Origin: Cardinalis cardinalis
Lineage: Eukaryota; Chordata; Aves; Passeriformes; Cardinalidae
Length of the DNA stretch: 64,000 bases
Assembly (NCBI GenBank): GCA_014549065.1
Contig: JACDOX010000027.1
Location: 5,223,257 to 5,287,256, forward strand
Reading direction: 5' to 3'
The notes under the pieces are model-generated. The model was not told where the DNA came from. It made no database searches and worked only from the letters and a program-made list of their open reading frames with translations. Shown here piece after piece: positions 38,301-51,099 of the stretch. The stretch's first letter is position 1, and the number at the start of each line of letters is the position of its first letter. The translations under genes were made by a program, and so were the position numbers.

Positions 38301-39815
38301 ACTAAGGAATGCTAAGTGTTCCTAACACTACATCTTTAGTGTAAAAGCACTAAAAATGCAATGGTCCCTAAACACCATCAAAGAAGGAGGTCTTAGTTTC
38401 ATGGAAAATACAAGTGTTCCTCTGGCTCTGGCTCCACTTTGAGGAGGTTTGACCCTGATACCCATCGAGAACACAATAGAGCAGAAGTGAAGGGCACTTA
38501 TGCAAGTGAAGTCCTTATGCATGATAATGTAGTAAGACTTAATGGAGACACTGCAAAAGTTCCTTTTAAGTACCCAGTGGCAGATGACTTCTTGTGCAGG
38601 AAGAAAAAGATTGTGTTGTTTTGTGCAGCCCTTCTTCTTCTCTGTGTTCTCTAAGTGATACATTCATGTCAGGGAATTTCAGCATAGTGGCAAATGTTTC
38701 TTTTCAAATTGCAGATCCTCTACAGGGAAGAGCCATTGCAACTTCCTCTTTTAATTTTGCATCCCAACCCTCTTCCTGCTGAGACACCTGTCTGTACTAT
38801 TTCACAAGGTCAGACTGGTGATACCACAGTAGCCTATTTTTTCTTTAAAAGTAACATGATTATGTTAATCAAACATTGTTTTATCAAGAATCATCAAGTA
38901 TGGGGTAAAAGCAGAACAAATTTCATCATCTAACAATATTTTGTGGGGGAAATTTTCCAGAATCAGACGGTTGTTAAAAAAATACACGGAGATTGTAAGG
39001 CCTTTTATTCATAAACAGTAGTTAAATTCCTGCCCTAAATCTAGCATGAATGTCAAGGCAAGATGCAGAAGCTTTCTCCAAGCAACCTGGATTCAGCCAT
39101 TGAAACTTCCACAGTCTCTGACAAAGTAAATGAGTAGATACACGTATCTGGTCTGTTTGGTAAATTGTTTGAACAAGTTCCTCATTTCTTGGTGGCATGT
39201 ACTACCTGAGGACTGCCATAAAAACACACAAGATACTAGCCTGTCTGCCTATCACTGACAGGGTTAAAACGGGTTGGAAAGAAAAGCTAAGTTAGGCCAT
39301 GTCTTGGGATGATCTCCTAGTCTATGCAGCATGGAGAACAAAGCAATGAGTCCTCAGCACTGCTTTGAAAAACAGTGCTTTATCAGTGCTGCCACAAAGA
39401 GCGCATAAGGGACAGAATCTTACCAAGTGTAAAATGTGTGACATATCCCAATGATAAGTGGAGAAGCTCCAGTGATTAAGTGATTGGTGATCTCTGGGTA
39501 GTGTTATAGGAGGAGCTTTCCTGGCCCNTACACTCCAAGGTAAAGACAGAGGAAAGGAAAATTTTGGCACGAGGTGTTTTCTCATTCCACCTCTTCAGCA
39601 GAGCAGGGGAAGAAAATGAGATGAAGTATAGGTTGAGTTCAAGACAGTTGAAAGAGGAAAAGAGAAGGCTGCCTATGGAAGCAAAGCAAAAGGATTTGGT
39701 CTCTACTTCCTTCTGCAGGGGATGTCCACCCACTCAGGGAGAAGCAGAAATCCCATTACACATAGCAGCTGCTTCAGAGCACAAATGCCTTGATAATGAA
39801 TGTGTTTCTCCTTTG
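35380..39815. other. Non-coding region with an AT microsatellite
   Basis: No exon was recognised. It contains an AT repeat at 36146-36181 and a purine-rich stretch at 37720-37920, whose complement gives two overlapping long frames on the - strand; these are compositional artefacts. T/A-rich DNA dominates. Confidence 0.5.
36146..36181. repeat. (TA)n microsatellite, interrupted
   Basis: About 17 bp of perfect TA alternation is followed by degenerate TA/ATA units. Probably length-polymorphic; no other feature is associated. Confidence 0.9.
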
Positions 39816-39822
39816 CCTTTCA

Positions 39823-40112
39823 CTTAACTTTATAGCTGAGCATTGCACTGTACGGTATGGGATGTACCTTTGGTCAGCTGAATCCTCTCCCAGCCTCTTG
39901 CCCACTCCCAGCCTCCTGGCCCCTGGGGGTGTTGGAGAGACAGCCTTGGTGCTGTGTGGGTGATTACCAGCAGCAGACAACGTGTGGGTGTGTTACCAGC
40001 ACCCTCCTGGACACAGGTGCAAAGCGCAGCACTGTGAGGTCAGCTATGAGGAGTGTCAGCTCCAAACCAGGTAGGCCCACTACAGCAAGGAAAGTAATCT
40101 TTCCATGAAGAG
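39823..40112 (+). mobile_element. Endogenous retrovirus-derived fragment (avian LTR-type repeat)
   Basis: A line beginning 'cttaactttatagctgagca' (39823-39842), then 'gtatgggatgtacctttggtcag' and 'cctctcccagcctcttgccc', matches my memory of a frequent bird LTR-retrotransposon segment ('..actgagcatgac...tatggtatggaatatccctttgg..cagct'). The region is GC-richer than its flanks and ends near 40112 with 'gctccaaaccag'. No intact gene is present; it is an old fragment, diverged and without visible paired LTRs. Exact family and borders are uncertain. Confidence 0.6.
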
Positions 40113-40114
40113 AC

Positions 40115-41150
40115 AAAAGGATAGAGGAACTGTCCTTGAAGAGACAGAAAATATAAAGAACAGTACCCAACAGGCACCTGTGTACAGAAGCACCTTTTGG
40201 AGTTGTGCAGAAAAAGAGAAATACAGTGCTAGTGCTGAATGTGAGAGTGCAATCCAGCACTTGTACAGCTGCATCCTGCAGTCTCTACAAAGCAACTTCC
40301 ACAAGAAGTAAATGGCTGCTCAGGGGTTTCAGCAGATGTGCAATATTTTCAACACTTGCTTCTCAGAGCTAGTAATGATTGTCAGAAAAGCCCCACAGTT
40401 AGAGATACTTGTTATCAAACAGCATAATGATGAACAATGTCTGAAAATACCGTATAGATGTGGACTAAACTTTAGGCTACTCTGTGGTGTGGTTAGTTAC
40501 TACAGGAAAAATCTGAACATATTTATTTGTGTGGTAAATGGCACTATTACTCATGCTGTTTCTTTAGTGAGTTATTTTGACTAAAGTGCCACAGTTTCAC
40601 AAAATGACCCATCAACTTATAATAAAATGCTCTTTTAGTAAGTTACTGCTGAAGGGATGTACTCAGAAAGTAATGAAAATCTACCAGGCTTCATAACACA
40701 AGTTTTCATTTCTGTTTTTTTAGTCTGTTGCGAAGTTTCTAGATAGGCCATCCATAACAGGGCCTAGATAATTTGCTTAGGAAGCTGCTTTTGCTGTATT
40801 TAACCTTTTTTTTTGGTCAGTATTTTGTATTTCTAGATCCTACTTCATTAATGAGGTTGAAAAATACTGCCATTCCAAATTAGTTATGGGTCAGCAGCTG
40901 CTAATTTTACAATGCTGCACTATTTTCTTCTCAGCTTTGCAGACGCTCTCATATCTCATTTTATGGCTGCCTGGGGATAGATGTGAATATCAAGCAGAAT
41001 CCAAAGCTTTTTTTCTTCTATCCAAATGCCTGGCCAATGGTTCCACTAAAATTTGGAAGCATAATTTAAATATTCTGAAAGTGAAGGGTTGTAAATACAG
41101 GTGTCATGATGAAAGCATTAGAGTTGTTTAAATAGGAGAACCTGGTGTGA
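40115..41150. other. Non-coding region between ERV fragment and CR1
   Basis: Frames of 68 to 90 codons occur on the + strand but match no known family and include no splice-bounded segment I trust. It could be more of the ERV-derived insertion, now unrecognisable. Nothing else seen. Confidence 0.4.
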
Positions 41151-41154
41151 TTTT

Positions 41155-41339
41155 GCCCAGAGAAGCTGTGAATGTCTTTCTTATAAGCAGAAGTATTCAA
41201 GGCCAGGTTGAAGGAGATTTTGAGGACTTGTCTAGTGGAAGGTGTCCCATCCCATGGCAGGGAGATGGACCTAGATTTAGGATCCTGTGGAACTGTATTT
41301 AAGGTCCCTTCCAACACATGGAATGATTCATGATTCATG
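41155..41339 (+). mobile_element. CR1 LINE 3'-end fragment, sense
   Basis: The sequence runs 'gcccagagaagctgtgaatg' (41156-41175), 'ttcaaggccaggttgaagg', 'tagtggaaggtgtcccatcccatggcag', and 'aaggtcccttccaaca' (41301-41316). It ends in a degenerate terminal octamer repeat (gattcatgattcatg). This is the standard avian CR1 3' end in sense orientation, 5'-truncated to about 185 bp. A 153-codon - strand frame overlapping it is an antisense artefact. Confidence 0.9.
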
Positions 41340-44300
41340 CTGTTGAGAAACTTCTTTTGTTTAGAACAGTGATTCACAGTAAGGGTCACAAGAACCATCT
41401 CATGGCATGTCAGTGATCCCAGGAGAATCAGAAACCCAGAAACCTCTCCCTGTCTTCTCCCCAGCAATTCTGTAAGAATTTTACAATTTTTGGGCAATTT
41501 TGTGACATTTTCTTTATTGCAAGTCATCCGTTTGGGAGAACAGTTTCAGTACCAGGCTGCATAGCCACTGGCCAGGCATGACTGCTGGAAAGGAGAATAG
41601 AAAGCTTTTAAAGGAACACATTTCTCCTTGTTGAAAGACAATCTCCTCCCTCCCACCACAGTTTTGAGATTAGAGCCTCACGGATATCTGGATGCAGTTA
41701 TTCAGCCGTGTGTCACTCATCTCCATTGTTTACCTCTCAGCGTTCCAGATGAATTTTGGCCTCAATATGCAGCTGCCAGGGGAAAAGTGTAATGCAAACT
41801 CTTGTTTCACAATGGTTGTTTCAGGTTTCCTCAACCTGGAAGCAGGAGCTTCCTGAAAAAGGCTGTGCCAGGTAGATTTCATCTTACCCTCTTAATGTGC
41901 TCCTTTGTCTAGATGAGATGATAAATCTTGTTTCTCCACAGCTTTTAGCAAATGTAATGTGTTACTGTCTGCCAGTGGAGGTGAGTGCAGTATTTCTTCT
42001 ATTAGTTGTTGTAAGTTTGAAAATACTGCTGTGATCCACAAAGATAAAGTAAAAGCTGCCAATGAAATATTAGGGAGGAATCTGGGAAATTACCTGGATA
42101 GACCTATGTGGTTCATAGTTGTGAGTTCAGTGGGAAGCTGCTGAAAGCCTTATGGGTGGATCCAGTGACTTAGAAATACTTCTACCGTAGCTAGAGTATG
42201 AGAAGGGGGGAAAGAAGATGAGGGAAGAGCAAGCCCAGCAGACCTCACTTGCAGACAAGCTCAAGACCAACCCCAGTTTCTTGCTTCTGGCCTCCTGAAC
42301 CAGATTCCTGGGCTTGTGTGCATATTTCCTTACAAAAGATACCCTTGCTAGGGTCTTTGTAGTAAAGTGTCAGGAGTAAATGTATCTATGTAAAAAGAAG
42401 ATAGGGATTTTTAAAATTTTTTTTGTTGTTGTTGTCTGTGGGAAGACCAAAGCTCAAACCTGCTTTTATGAGGATTCAAAAGATTAATAACATCATGTTT
42501 CTTCTTTCCTTTATGGGCTTGGTGTGCTTGGGGCTCAGTCCAGCAAACATGTAGGTGTATGACTGATGTACTTCAAGTTGCAAACTACCTCCAGTATATT
42601 TGATAAGTTCCTGTTAGAGACTTTAAGCCATCTTTTGGTCTGAATGAATTTCACATGAAGTTGCACTCTAGAAGTTTTTTCAGCCAGCCGCTCATTATTT
42701 TCATGAGACTTCAGATGTGGATTTATCAAAGATCTTGAATAGAGCACCCTGATGCTCTGTAAGAAGAGTATGGGCAAAAGAATAGGAAGAGGCAGTTCCA
42801 GTCTTTGCCACAAACATTTCTTCCTGCTTAGGATTGTGATTTCCTCACTCCTCATTGCTAGGCTTTCAGTTCCTTTGTATACCAAATGATACTCTGCTCA
42901 GAAAATTCTGTGCTTTAAGTGGAGAATAAGGAGTGGTGAGGATTTCAATATGAAATTGTTGAGTCCCAGATGTCTACTAAGTAGATTTTCATGTCTTTCC
43001 AAAATTTACTCCAAAATACATCCATCTTTGGATGTTGTTTTCTATTCTGTGTATCTATATATTGTCAATATGCTCAGTATTAGTTAGAAGTCCCTAAAAC
43101 TACATTTGATTCCAACAGAACACCTACATTTTTCTTCTTTCTTCTTCTTCTCTTCTCTTTTCTTTTCTTTTCTTTTATTCTGTTCTCTAAAACACATAGC
43201 CAGAAAAAGTGGTTATAACCAACATTGCAGCTTTGACTAAACTTGGAAACGTAAAGCAGGAATTAGAGTTGAAAACTGGGTCTTAAAATAGACCATTAAA
43301 CTCATTTTGTTGTTGATGATTACATTAGTGTCCAAGAAAATGTGTGATCTTATATATTACGCATGCTATAGTCCTCAGACATAATAGGGTTAGATGAGGN
43401 TAGAATGTCAGATGTAGCATTTGTCATTACCTTTCAGTTGCCTAATTTCATGCTGTTGTGGATTTGTGCTGAACTATTATACTTGAATGTAGATCTTTCT
43501 CTGACTTTGTGAGGTTTTTTTTAACAAAAATTCTTCTTGACAAGCTTTATTTCCATGTCACTTTCAACAGCAGAAATGTTTCTTGTTAAATGCAACTTGT
43601 CTCCAGTTTTGATTCTTCTGTAAAGAAAATATTGTGTGAAAGTAAATTCAGCTATTTGCTTCTCTTTTGTAAGTACTGATAATGTGTGTTATTAATTACC
43701 TTGCCATTGTACGGTTAAAAATATATTTTTTTCAGTAACTCTACCTTCTGTTGAGTAACTGTTCCATAAAGGTCGTATTTTTACCAGACAATAATCTTAA
43801 ATGTCATGCTTTCCATTATGTTTAACTACTTCATATCTAGATATATACCTGGTGAAGCAGAGTACTTTGCTAAATGAGTTTTGAAGATTGGCAAAGTAAT
43901 TTAATTCAAAATAAAGGGAATGTTGTTATTCTTCCCATGCCTGTACATTGCTACTTTGATATCATCAGACAATTTTGAGAATACATGTAGCTGTTCTCTG
44001 TTTTCTGTTTGTAAATGTGGCTGATGTACTTTATACCAAAAAAGCAATGCTTAGCACATGGCAGCAATTTAACAAAAAGAAACACTTTGTGCCTGAATGC
44101 CGCTTGCCTTCTGGCATTCTCTCGGGATTCCCATAAAGCACGGGGAAGTGAAACAACTACCTGCATGTTTGAGGGTGCCAGTGTCTGACCTGGGGTACTT
44201 ACACGTGGTGGTTATGTATTTTTGGAGCAGTATTTAAATATTTCATAGTGGTTTACTTGGGCATATGTGTGTTGGGTGTGGCCATGCAGCGCACACCACA

Positions 44301-46880
44301 GCAGAAGGTGACCTGTAACCTCTACAGCATTAAAGGCTTTTAGTGCAGGATTTAGCCTAGTATTTGAAATGCTTGTGGTCTTTGCTGCATGTTCTCCAGG
44401 GAGGGCACAAACTTGCCAGGATTTTGTTCCTATTCTCAGTCTTCAATTTCCATTATTGTTCCAGATTGTTTGTATTTTCCTTATAGGCTTTCCTCTTTGT
44501 CTTCCTATTCCTCCTTTTATGTGTAGGGTAGTGGTTTAGAAGGAATGAACAAGGAAAGATGGGAAGGCTTCCTTGTAACACCTCACAGAGGGAGAATTTA
44601 CTTCATGAAGCAAAGAGTTAAGCTGTCATACGCAGCCAATTAAGTGTATGCTGCCTTTTACTATGCATGCATGCCCTTAAGGATGGAATAGTAATTTATG
44701 TTGGTAGCTTCTGTCATTCTCTCTTAGTGACCTGGGCTCAGACTGTTACATGTTCAGTGCAGCTTGACAGTGAGGGAAGAAGACCTATATATATACACAG
44801 GTGTAAGACAGGATTGTTAAAACTGAGGTAGGAAGGTGAAGTTAAAGATCATATTGTTTGCTCATCATTTGCAAGCAGGCAAAAATCAGGTCTGGTAACT
44901 CTTGCAAGGTCCTTCACCAGTCATTAAATTACTTGCCTTAAGAAAGACCCGCCAAGTTGGCAATTAATGGGACGTAGTCCAGCCAAGAATGTTTTAAAAT
45001 TAGTCGTGTATGAAATTGTGGTATAAATTTCTTTTGCCTCCCTACAGTTTCTGCTAGTTCATAACTGGTGAATCAGTGCTGGTCTGGTATTGAACTGGAG
45101 CTGGGCTTATCTGCAATGGTACTAAATGTAGAGATGATTTTGCATTTTCTGGTACTGGAAGATGAGTTGCCATCTTTAAGAGATATATGCTGAAATGTAA
45201 AGCAAGAGTATACTTTGTATCTATTAGGTGTTGTTTTTCTGAGATTAGATATGTGTATTTTGCCACAAAAATACATGTATGTATGCGGGTATATGTATAC
45301 AGTATATGTATTTTATAAAATTGTTTGCATCTTAAGTACAGCTGCTATGTACGTTCCTTGCTCTGGCCTGATTGTAGGCTTATGTTTCTTTTCAAGACAA
45401 CTATTTGCTCGATTCTGAGAAGAGCATCAACAAAACCAGCCTTGCCTTTTGACACCTGATTGCTTCTTTGTGTCTCAAACACAGTAACCCTCATTTCCCC
45501 ATTTCCATGTATGAACTCTCATATATTACCAATAGCATTTACAGGTCTTAGTATTTAGGAACCTGTGCCATAAACGAGGGCAGTCCATTTGTGAGGGCAT
45601 AAGACAGCGATGTATGTAAGCCATTTAGGAAAGCAGCCAAAGGGCAGTGAGGTAAGAGGGAACAGAAGGCTATGGGCAGGTTGGAGAACTACAAGGAAAC
45701 GGTGACACAGTATTGACCAGCATGGTAGGTGGTGGTTTTAGGACATTTTAATATAAAATAATTTGGAGGAATCTCAACAAAGCATGTTTTACTGGATTCT
45801 GCTTGGAAATCTTTAGCTAGTACAGTGGAAACTAACACCACCATAAAAAGTGGGAAAATGTATCAGATGTGAGATTACAGTAAAGAATCTTTAGAAGTGA
45901 GAACAAGTTATGTTGGATGCACAAAGGCAAAGAGGAGTGATGTGGTTAAAGTGNATGACAAAGGAAAACAGCCTTTGCAACAGGCAAGATTTTGTGTCTC
46001 AGATATAGAGAAGAGGATGCCTATAATGAGGGATCTGATAAGATTTTTGGGCAGGAACATGAGCTGTGTGAATGGATAGGAAAAGCTATATAATAGAGAG
46101 GTTATGTAGAGCAAATCCAGTGAACTGACACATAATTGGGATTTGAGAGACTCTCTGAGTTGAAAATGTCATCCATATTGTGGTTTGCAAAACAAATAAG
46201 ACAGTGATGTTGTCCAAAGTGATTAGAGGAGGATACNGAGAGCTGAGACAGGGGAGGATGTTACCTGCTTTATTTTACTCATTCTGGTCTTAGGCAAGAC
46301 TTCTCATGGGGAGGTGAGGGGGAGAAGGATCACAAAAGGGGATTTTAGTGTTGGGGGAAGAGGGTTTAATGGGAGCAGTAGTAAGGAAGGCAAGCCAAGA
46401 GCAGAAATGGTAGATTTATTGCTCGTCTGCTGGGAGTTTTTGTTTGCTGATGTTGTGCAGAGATAAGGCAGGGATGAAAGGAAATTAAGGACAGAGCTGC
46501 TGTGAGTACCCCATAGGAAGCTGGCACCTGAAATTTGGTATTCCTTTGATAAAAAAGGACTTTTAAGATAAAACATCTATGTAAGTTTTGTGTGTATTTT
46601 ATCACGTATTTACAACTTAAAACTGTAGGATGGAATATATTTTAAGATAATTTTGAAGATGGCTGATTTTATTGNCAGAAACATTTAGATCTGGGGAAAC
46701 ATTTAAAAGATGGATGAAAACTGATTTGGAGTTGAAGTTATGTGCTTTAGGGAACAATGATAACTATCAGAAGATTACACACTTGTTGGGGTGCCATATT
46801 TGAGATGAGAATATGCTCTTTTTGAAGACAATCAATTGTGAGGGGATAGAATATAAGAAAAATAAAGATAGTGCAGAAAG
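41340..46880. other. Non-coding region
   Basis: No exon or named repeat was identified. Content includes a (TTTTC)n-type pyrimidine tract at 43129-43187 and purine-rich patches around 42190-42240 and 46240-46530. A 116-codon - strand frame at 42535-42885 has no recognised family. Confidence 0.45.
43129..43187. repeat. (TTTTC)n/(TTC)n polypyrimidine microsatellite
   Basis: Degenerate TTC and TTTTC units are tandemly arranged, best preserved at 43155-43176. It is a simple-sequence repeat with polypurine:polypyrimidine strand asymmetry. Confidence 0.85.
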
Positions 46881-46884
46881 TAGT

Positions 46885-47150
46885 CTCACCCCTAAGGAGT
46901 TGCAGCTGAGCCAATTATCAAAGATTAGGAACAGGCCTGACTTTACCAGGCACAGCTGTGACCAATGAGAAGAAGAGTGCTATAAAAGAGTGGAGTGGCT
47001 GCTTGAGAAGGAAACTGGAGTCAGTTGGCTGCTTTGTGGAGAAGAAAGAGTCAGTGCTCTGAGGAGGTGCCCATGAGAAACACCAAGAGGGTATAAAACT
47101 TTTGTGATAAGGAGGCAGCAGTATGGAACCCCTGTGATAAGATGACAACA
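46885..47150 (+). mobile_element. Possible LTR fragment with CCAAT and TATA boxes
   Basis: The segment has a compact core-promoter layout: two CCAAT boxes (gccaatta near 46910 and gaccaatgag at 46960-46969), then tataaaa at 46981-46987, followed by a GA-rich leader. The opening 'aaggagttgcagctgagcca' (46894-46913) and the following 'aacaggcctgact' recall a bird LTR U3 region, but I cannot place the family or find TG..CA ends. No coding frame or splice donor of note follows. The alternative is a cellular TATA promoter for a non-coding RNA. Confidence 0.35.
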
Positions 47151-47159
47151 ACCAATAAG

Positions 47160-50100
47160 AACAAAAAAAGAAACCAAACCACCACAGATGAGAATTTCTA
47201 CATAAATAGTATTGGCAGCTAAGTAAACATATATATATATATAGGTGATAAGCATTGTTCATTCCTCTTTTGAACAGTTATTCCTGTGATGCAGACTTCA
47301 AAGAATAGGAAAGAGAGCACAACCTCCCCTGNGATTTCATCTCTATCCAGGAAAACAGGGAGTATTTTAAAATTCACTTTATTTTTTAGATTTCACTAAT
47401 TTCTGGGATCTAGATTGTCAATTTATAAAAAGTGGCACAAAATTGTTGAAGTGAATAGTTCAAAGAAGGTGACAATGCTAATTAAAAAGTGTGTTTGGAG
47501 CAGAATTTATGATAAAACCCCACCCACTTATGGTTTCAGTTGCTCAGAGAATTTCTTTCATTGTGTGTGACTTTAGGAGGCTTGTGTATGTAGAAGGTCT
47601 CAAGTGGTATTTGAAAGCCAATACATGGGATAATAACTTGAGGCAGAAAACTAGCCAGTTCTTTTAGTCCCAGACTTGATTATGGCTAGACTAAGGAAGT
47701 GAATTCTGTTAAACTCTAATTGGTAAGATGGCAGCGAAGAAAATTGACAAAATCCTAAGTGATGTTTCAAAATACTTTTTAAAGAATGTTTGCCAATAAA
47801 AAGAATCAAAGTATAAAACTTCTGAAAAAGAACCCCAAACACAAAACAGACTTGATGCCAGATCTCAGTAATTTGTGGAAGATAAGTGACTTTTTGGAGT
47901 TAGTGAATAGGAAGGAACTCCATTACTTTATTAAAAAACTTAAAATTCTGCATTGTTTATGCAGTTATTCTTTTGCTTGTTTTTATAAGTTCTGATCTAA
48001 TAATATACTGATGAATGTAGTATAATTTTTAATTTAAAAAATTGAATATTTAGAATCTTTGACTCCATACATAGATGTTTATTTTTTATGTATTTGGTAT
48101 GTGTCTCATTTTTTTTTCTGTCAGGGCTTTTGAGTTATTAGTGACTGCCAAGAAGGGCCAGACCCTTGTCAATATTGCAGAACAGTATGATAGGGCCCTT
48201 TGAATATGGTATGAAAGGAAAGCTGGAAGCTTACCATCTGGAAGAGACCATCAGTGGGCTACAGCTGGCATTTCTGGCTTTCTGACACACCTTTCTCGCT
48301 GTCTGACTAACGTCAGGATTGGACAAGCAGGGATCTCCAGGTGCCTCAGTGTCCTGGTTTTTCTTCTCTCTGCCCCATTGGGTGAACTAAAGTGCAGTAC
48401 AGCCAGAGTTGTCCAGTCCTACTTTCAGAGGTTAGACAGTATATAAAAGTAAGGAAATAAAGATGCAAAACCCCCCCAAGATACAAAATAAAACAAAAAA
48501 ACAGAAAAGCTGTAGAAGAAAGCTTAAAATCGATGTATTTTGCTGACAAAATCAACAGACTGAGTCTCCCCATAGCTTTATGGAATTGTTAGCTGTAGGG
48601 GACCTCTGGGTGTTTTTACTCATATTTCCTGCTACTTGAACCACTTCAGATCAGCCAGGCTTTCATTGGTGCACATTGGTCAGCTGCTTCCATGCACTGG
48701 ACCATTGTGCAGACGAGGAACCTTTCTTTGCAGAAAACACAGCTCCTTGTTCTTTTTGTCTCTGCCTTTCCTGTACAAAAAGCTTGCATCCATGACCATG
48801 TGTGCCACCTCAGATCTGGGATATTGACTATGCCGCAGCTCTGCAATCATACACAAACTTCCAGTTCTACTTGTTCATTGCTCAAGCTCTGTGTAGGGTT
48901 GTGCCTCCCACTGTTTGAGAGGCCTGGATGCTCTCTGGTTCATGGCCTTCTCCAACATATACTTCCCCTTTATCTGCTCTGCTTCCTCCTTTACTTCTGC
49001 ATTTAGATACCATTCCCTCATGATCCTAGCTTAAAGCTTTCTCCACTGGGTTGCAAGCCTGTTTGCAAAGATGTGCTTTTGTCCGGACCTTTATCTGAGA
49101 TCATCCAGCATCTTGTGTCTGGAAGCATGGGACTGGGGATAGGAAAGGAAATTACACTGCATAGCTGCTTGAGATTGAAGTGCTTCCTCACATTTTTACA
49201 GCTGAGCACCATTATGATAAGGTAGTGAAATTCATCTGGACACAGTGATCTCCTGCTGTGTCCTTAGTGCATGAGATTCATCAAACTGCTAAGCAAGGAC
49301 TTAATGTGCCTTGCAGGAGCTTGTATGAGGTGTTCAGAAGTTAATGAGCTGAATTAATTCTAAGAAAACCAAAAATAAAGTCTCAACTATATATAGATAG
49401 AGAGATATGTATAGGTACGTATATAGCTGTTGGAAAGAACCTTCCTGAGGAGGAAAAGAGTTCATGAGGCATTTTGATGTCTTTATATGAAGCTGTACAA
49501 ATTTCAGCCACTTAACTTTAGCAGGAATATCCTGGAGTGTTTGAAGTGGGTAAATAATTTAAAGTAAATAAGGTCAATGAAGAAGACCCTGTTTGCCAGT
49601 CTGAAATGTAAATTCTGAAGAACTTTTAGAGATTTTGTTCATACAGAAAAAAGAGAGTAAGTTATTAGGTCCTGCATTTTATAAACTGTGGGGTGAAGAA
49701 AGTTCAGTTATCTCCGCACTTTGGTCAAGATCTTTCAGCATGTGGTCATCTGTCTTTATGGTGTGAAAATGTAACTATTTTTTTTTAAATATTCTTGAAA
49801 GTGCATCTCAGAGGATTCATGAAGACCAAATGAGATTCGTTTGGATGTTTTTCTCAGAAGAAGTCTGTCAACAATATGCAATCTTTTGAAAACATTATGT
49901 TGTTTCCTGTTCCAGTATTGCCTGTGGCTACAGGAATAGGTAAAATTTTTATGGTGACAATTGCATTCTCTACTATTAAATAGGTGGGGTTTTTTTCTAC
50001 TGTTTTACTTCAGGGCAGGCATTTGGCAAATATAGCAACTCTGGTTGTTGGACTGGATTCCTTTCTGAAAATTTTATTGCCCATGCAAGCATGAAGTGGA

Positions 50101-51090
50101 CACACAGCTAAAAATGGAAGTACATTTAGTGAATACCACAAAAAAAGTTCATAGGCAATTTTTTTAAAAGTTTATTAGTAATCGTGAAAACTGCAGAGTT
50201 TGTCTTTTGACAGCTTTTGTGGCCAATAAGGTGTGCTTATTGTCAGAACTCTGTAAAGATTTTCTCACCTCTCACCTGTCTCATAAGCATCACCTGACTA
50301 CAACAGAGCGTGATATTGAACTATGAAGATCATGGTAAAATGTAATGTTTGTTGATGTAATATTTGAATTAGATTGGATACTTAAGTCTTTCCCTTGCAT
50401 CTCTCTAATAAAAGATATCTGGGAGGTGTTACCAGTGAATTAATAATAATGTCTGCTGTAAGATAAGGGGAGCTGGATTATTCAATCATGGTAGCTGTGG
50501 AGAAGTGTACTGCACCAGCAGGATGTGTGATCCAGGATCTCACTGCTCAGTTGTTACGGTCTCACTTCAGAGTTACTTATGTGAAAGCCAAAAGGGTATG
50601 GTTCTGAGCAGTACCCATTCCTTCTCTGCCTTTGCAAGAAGGCAAGTGGAGCTCCTTTGCTGCTGCTGACAGTTCTGGAGGTCTGTGTTGGGATACTTAG
50701 AGAATGTACAGAGTGAAGATGTGGTGATCATTGCATGTCAGCCACAAGTTCCAGCCCTTATGAAGTGCCAGGGAGAAAAAAAAAAAATCAATCTGACAGC
50801 TGTTCCTCTGTGAACTGGCCCTGGGAATTGCTGAATATCATTGGCACACACGATTGTGCATTTGACCTGAGGATGAGTAGCTCTGAATTTTGTTAACCCC
50901 TGAGAGCACTCATGGGAAAAAAATTCAGAAATCTTTTAGACTATCCTGGTATTCCATGGAAGGATCAGTTATATTGTGTCAGATCCCTGGTTTGTTCTTA
51001 AAAACATTTTAGTCCAATGTGGCACAGTTCTTACTTTTACAAAATAAAAATCTTTGTTGCTGTAGCTTATCACTCTTTCTTTCGTGGATG
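47160..51090. other. Non-coding region
   Basis: No exon was recognised. Short TA repeats lie at 47229-47242 and an AGAT/TATA patch at 49388-49425. The stretch 48630-49010 is pyrimidine-rich with several overlapping open frames on both strands. It may be a decayed LINE segment, but I could not match it. Nothing else stands out. Confidence 0.45.
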
Positions 51091-51099
51091 TTTCTTATT

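Noticed and set aside
38694..38800. Acceptor-like ttcaaattgcag followed by a short open frame
   Set aside because: No donor of good quality follows and the frame has no similarity; likely chance.
41066..41527. 153-codon - strand frame
   Set aside because: It runs antisense through the CR1 3' end at 41155-41339 and its flanks; no protein similarity.
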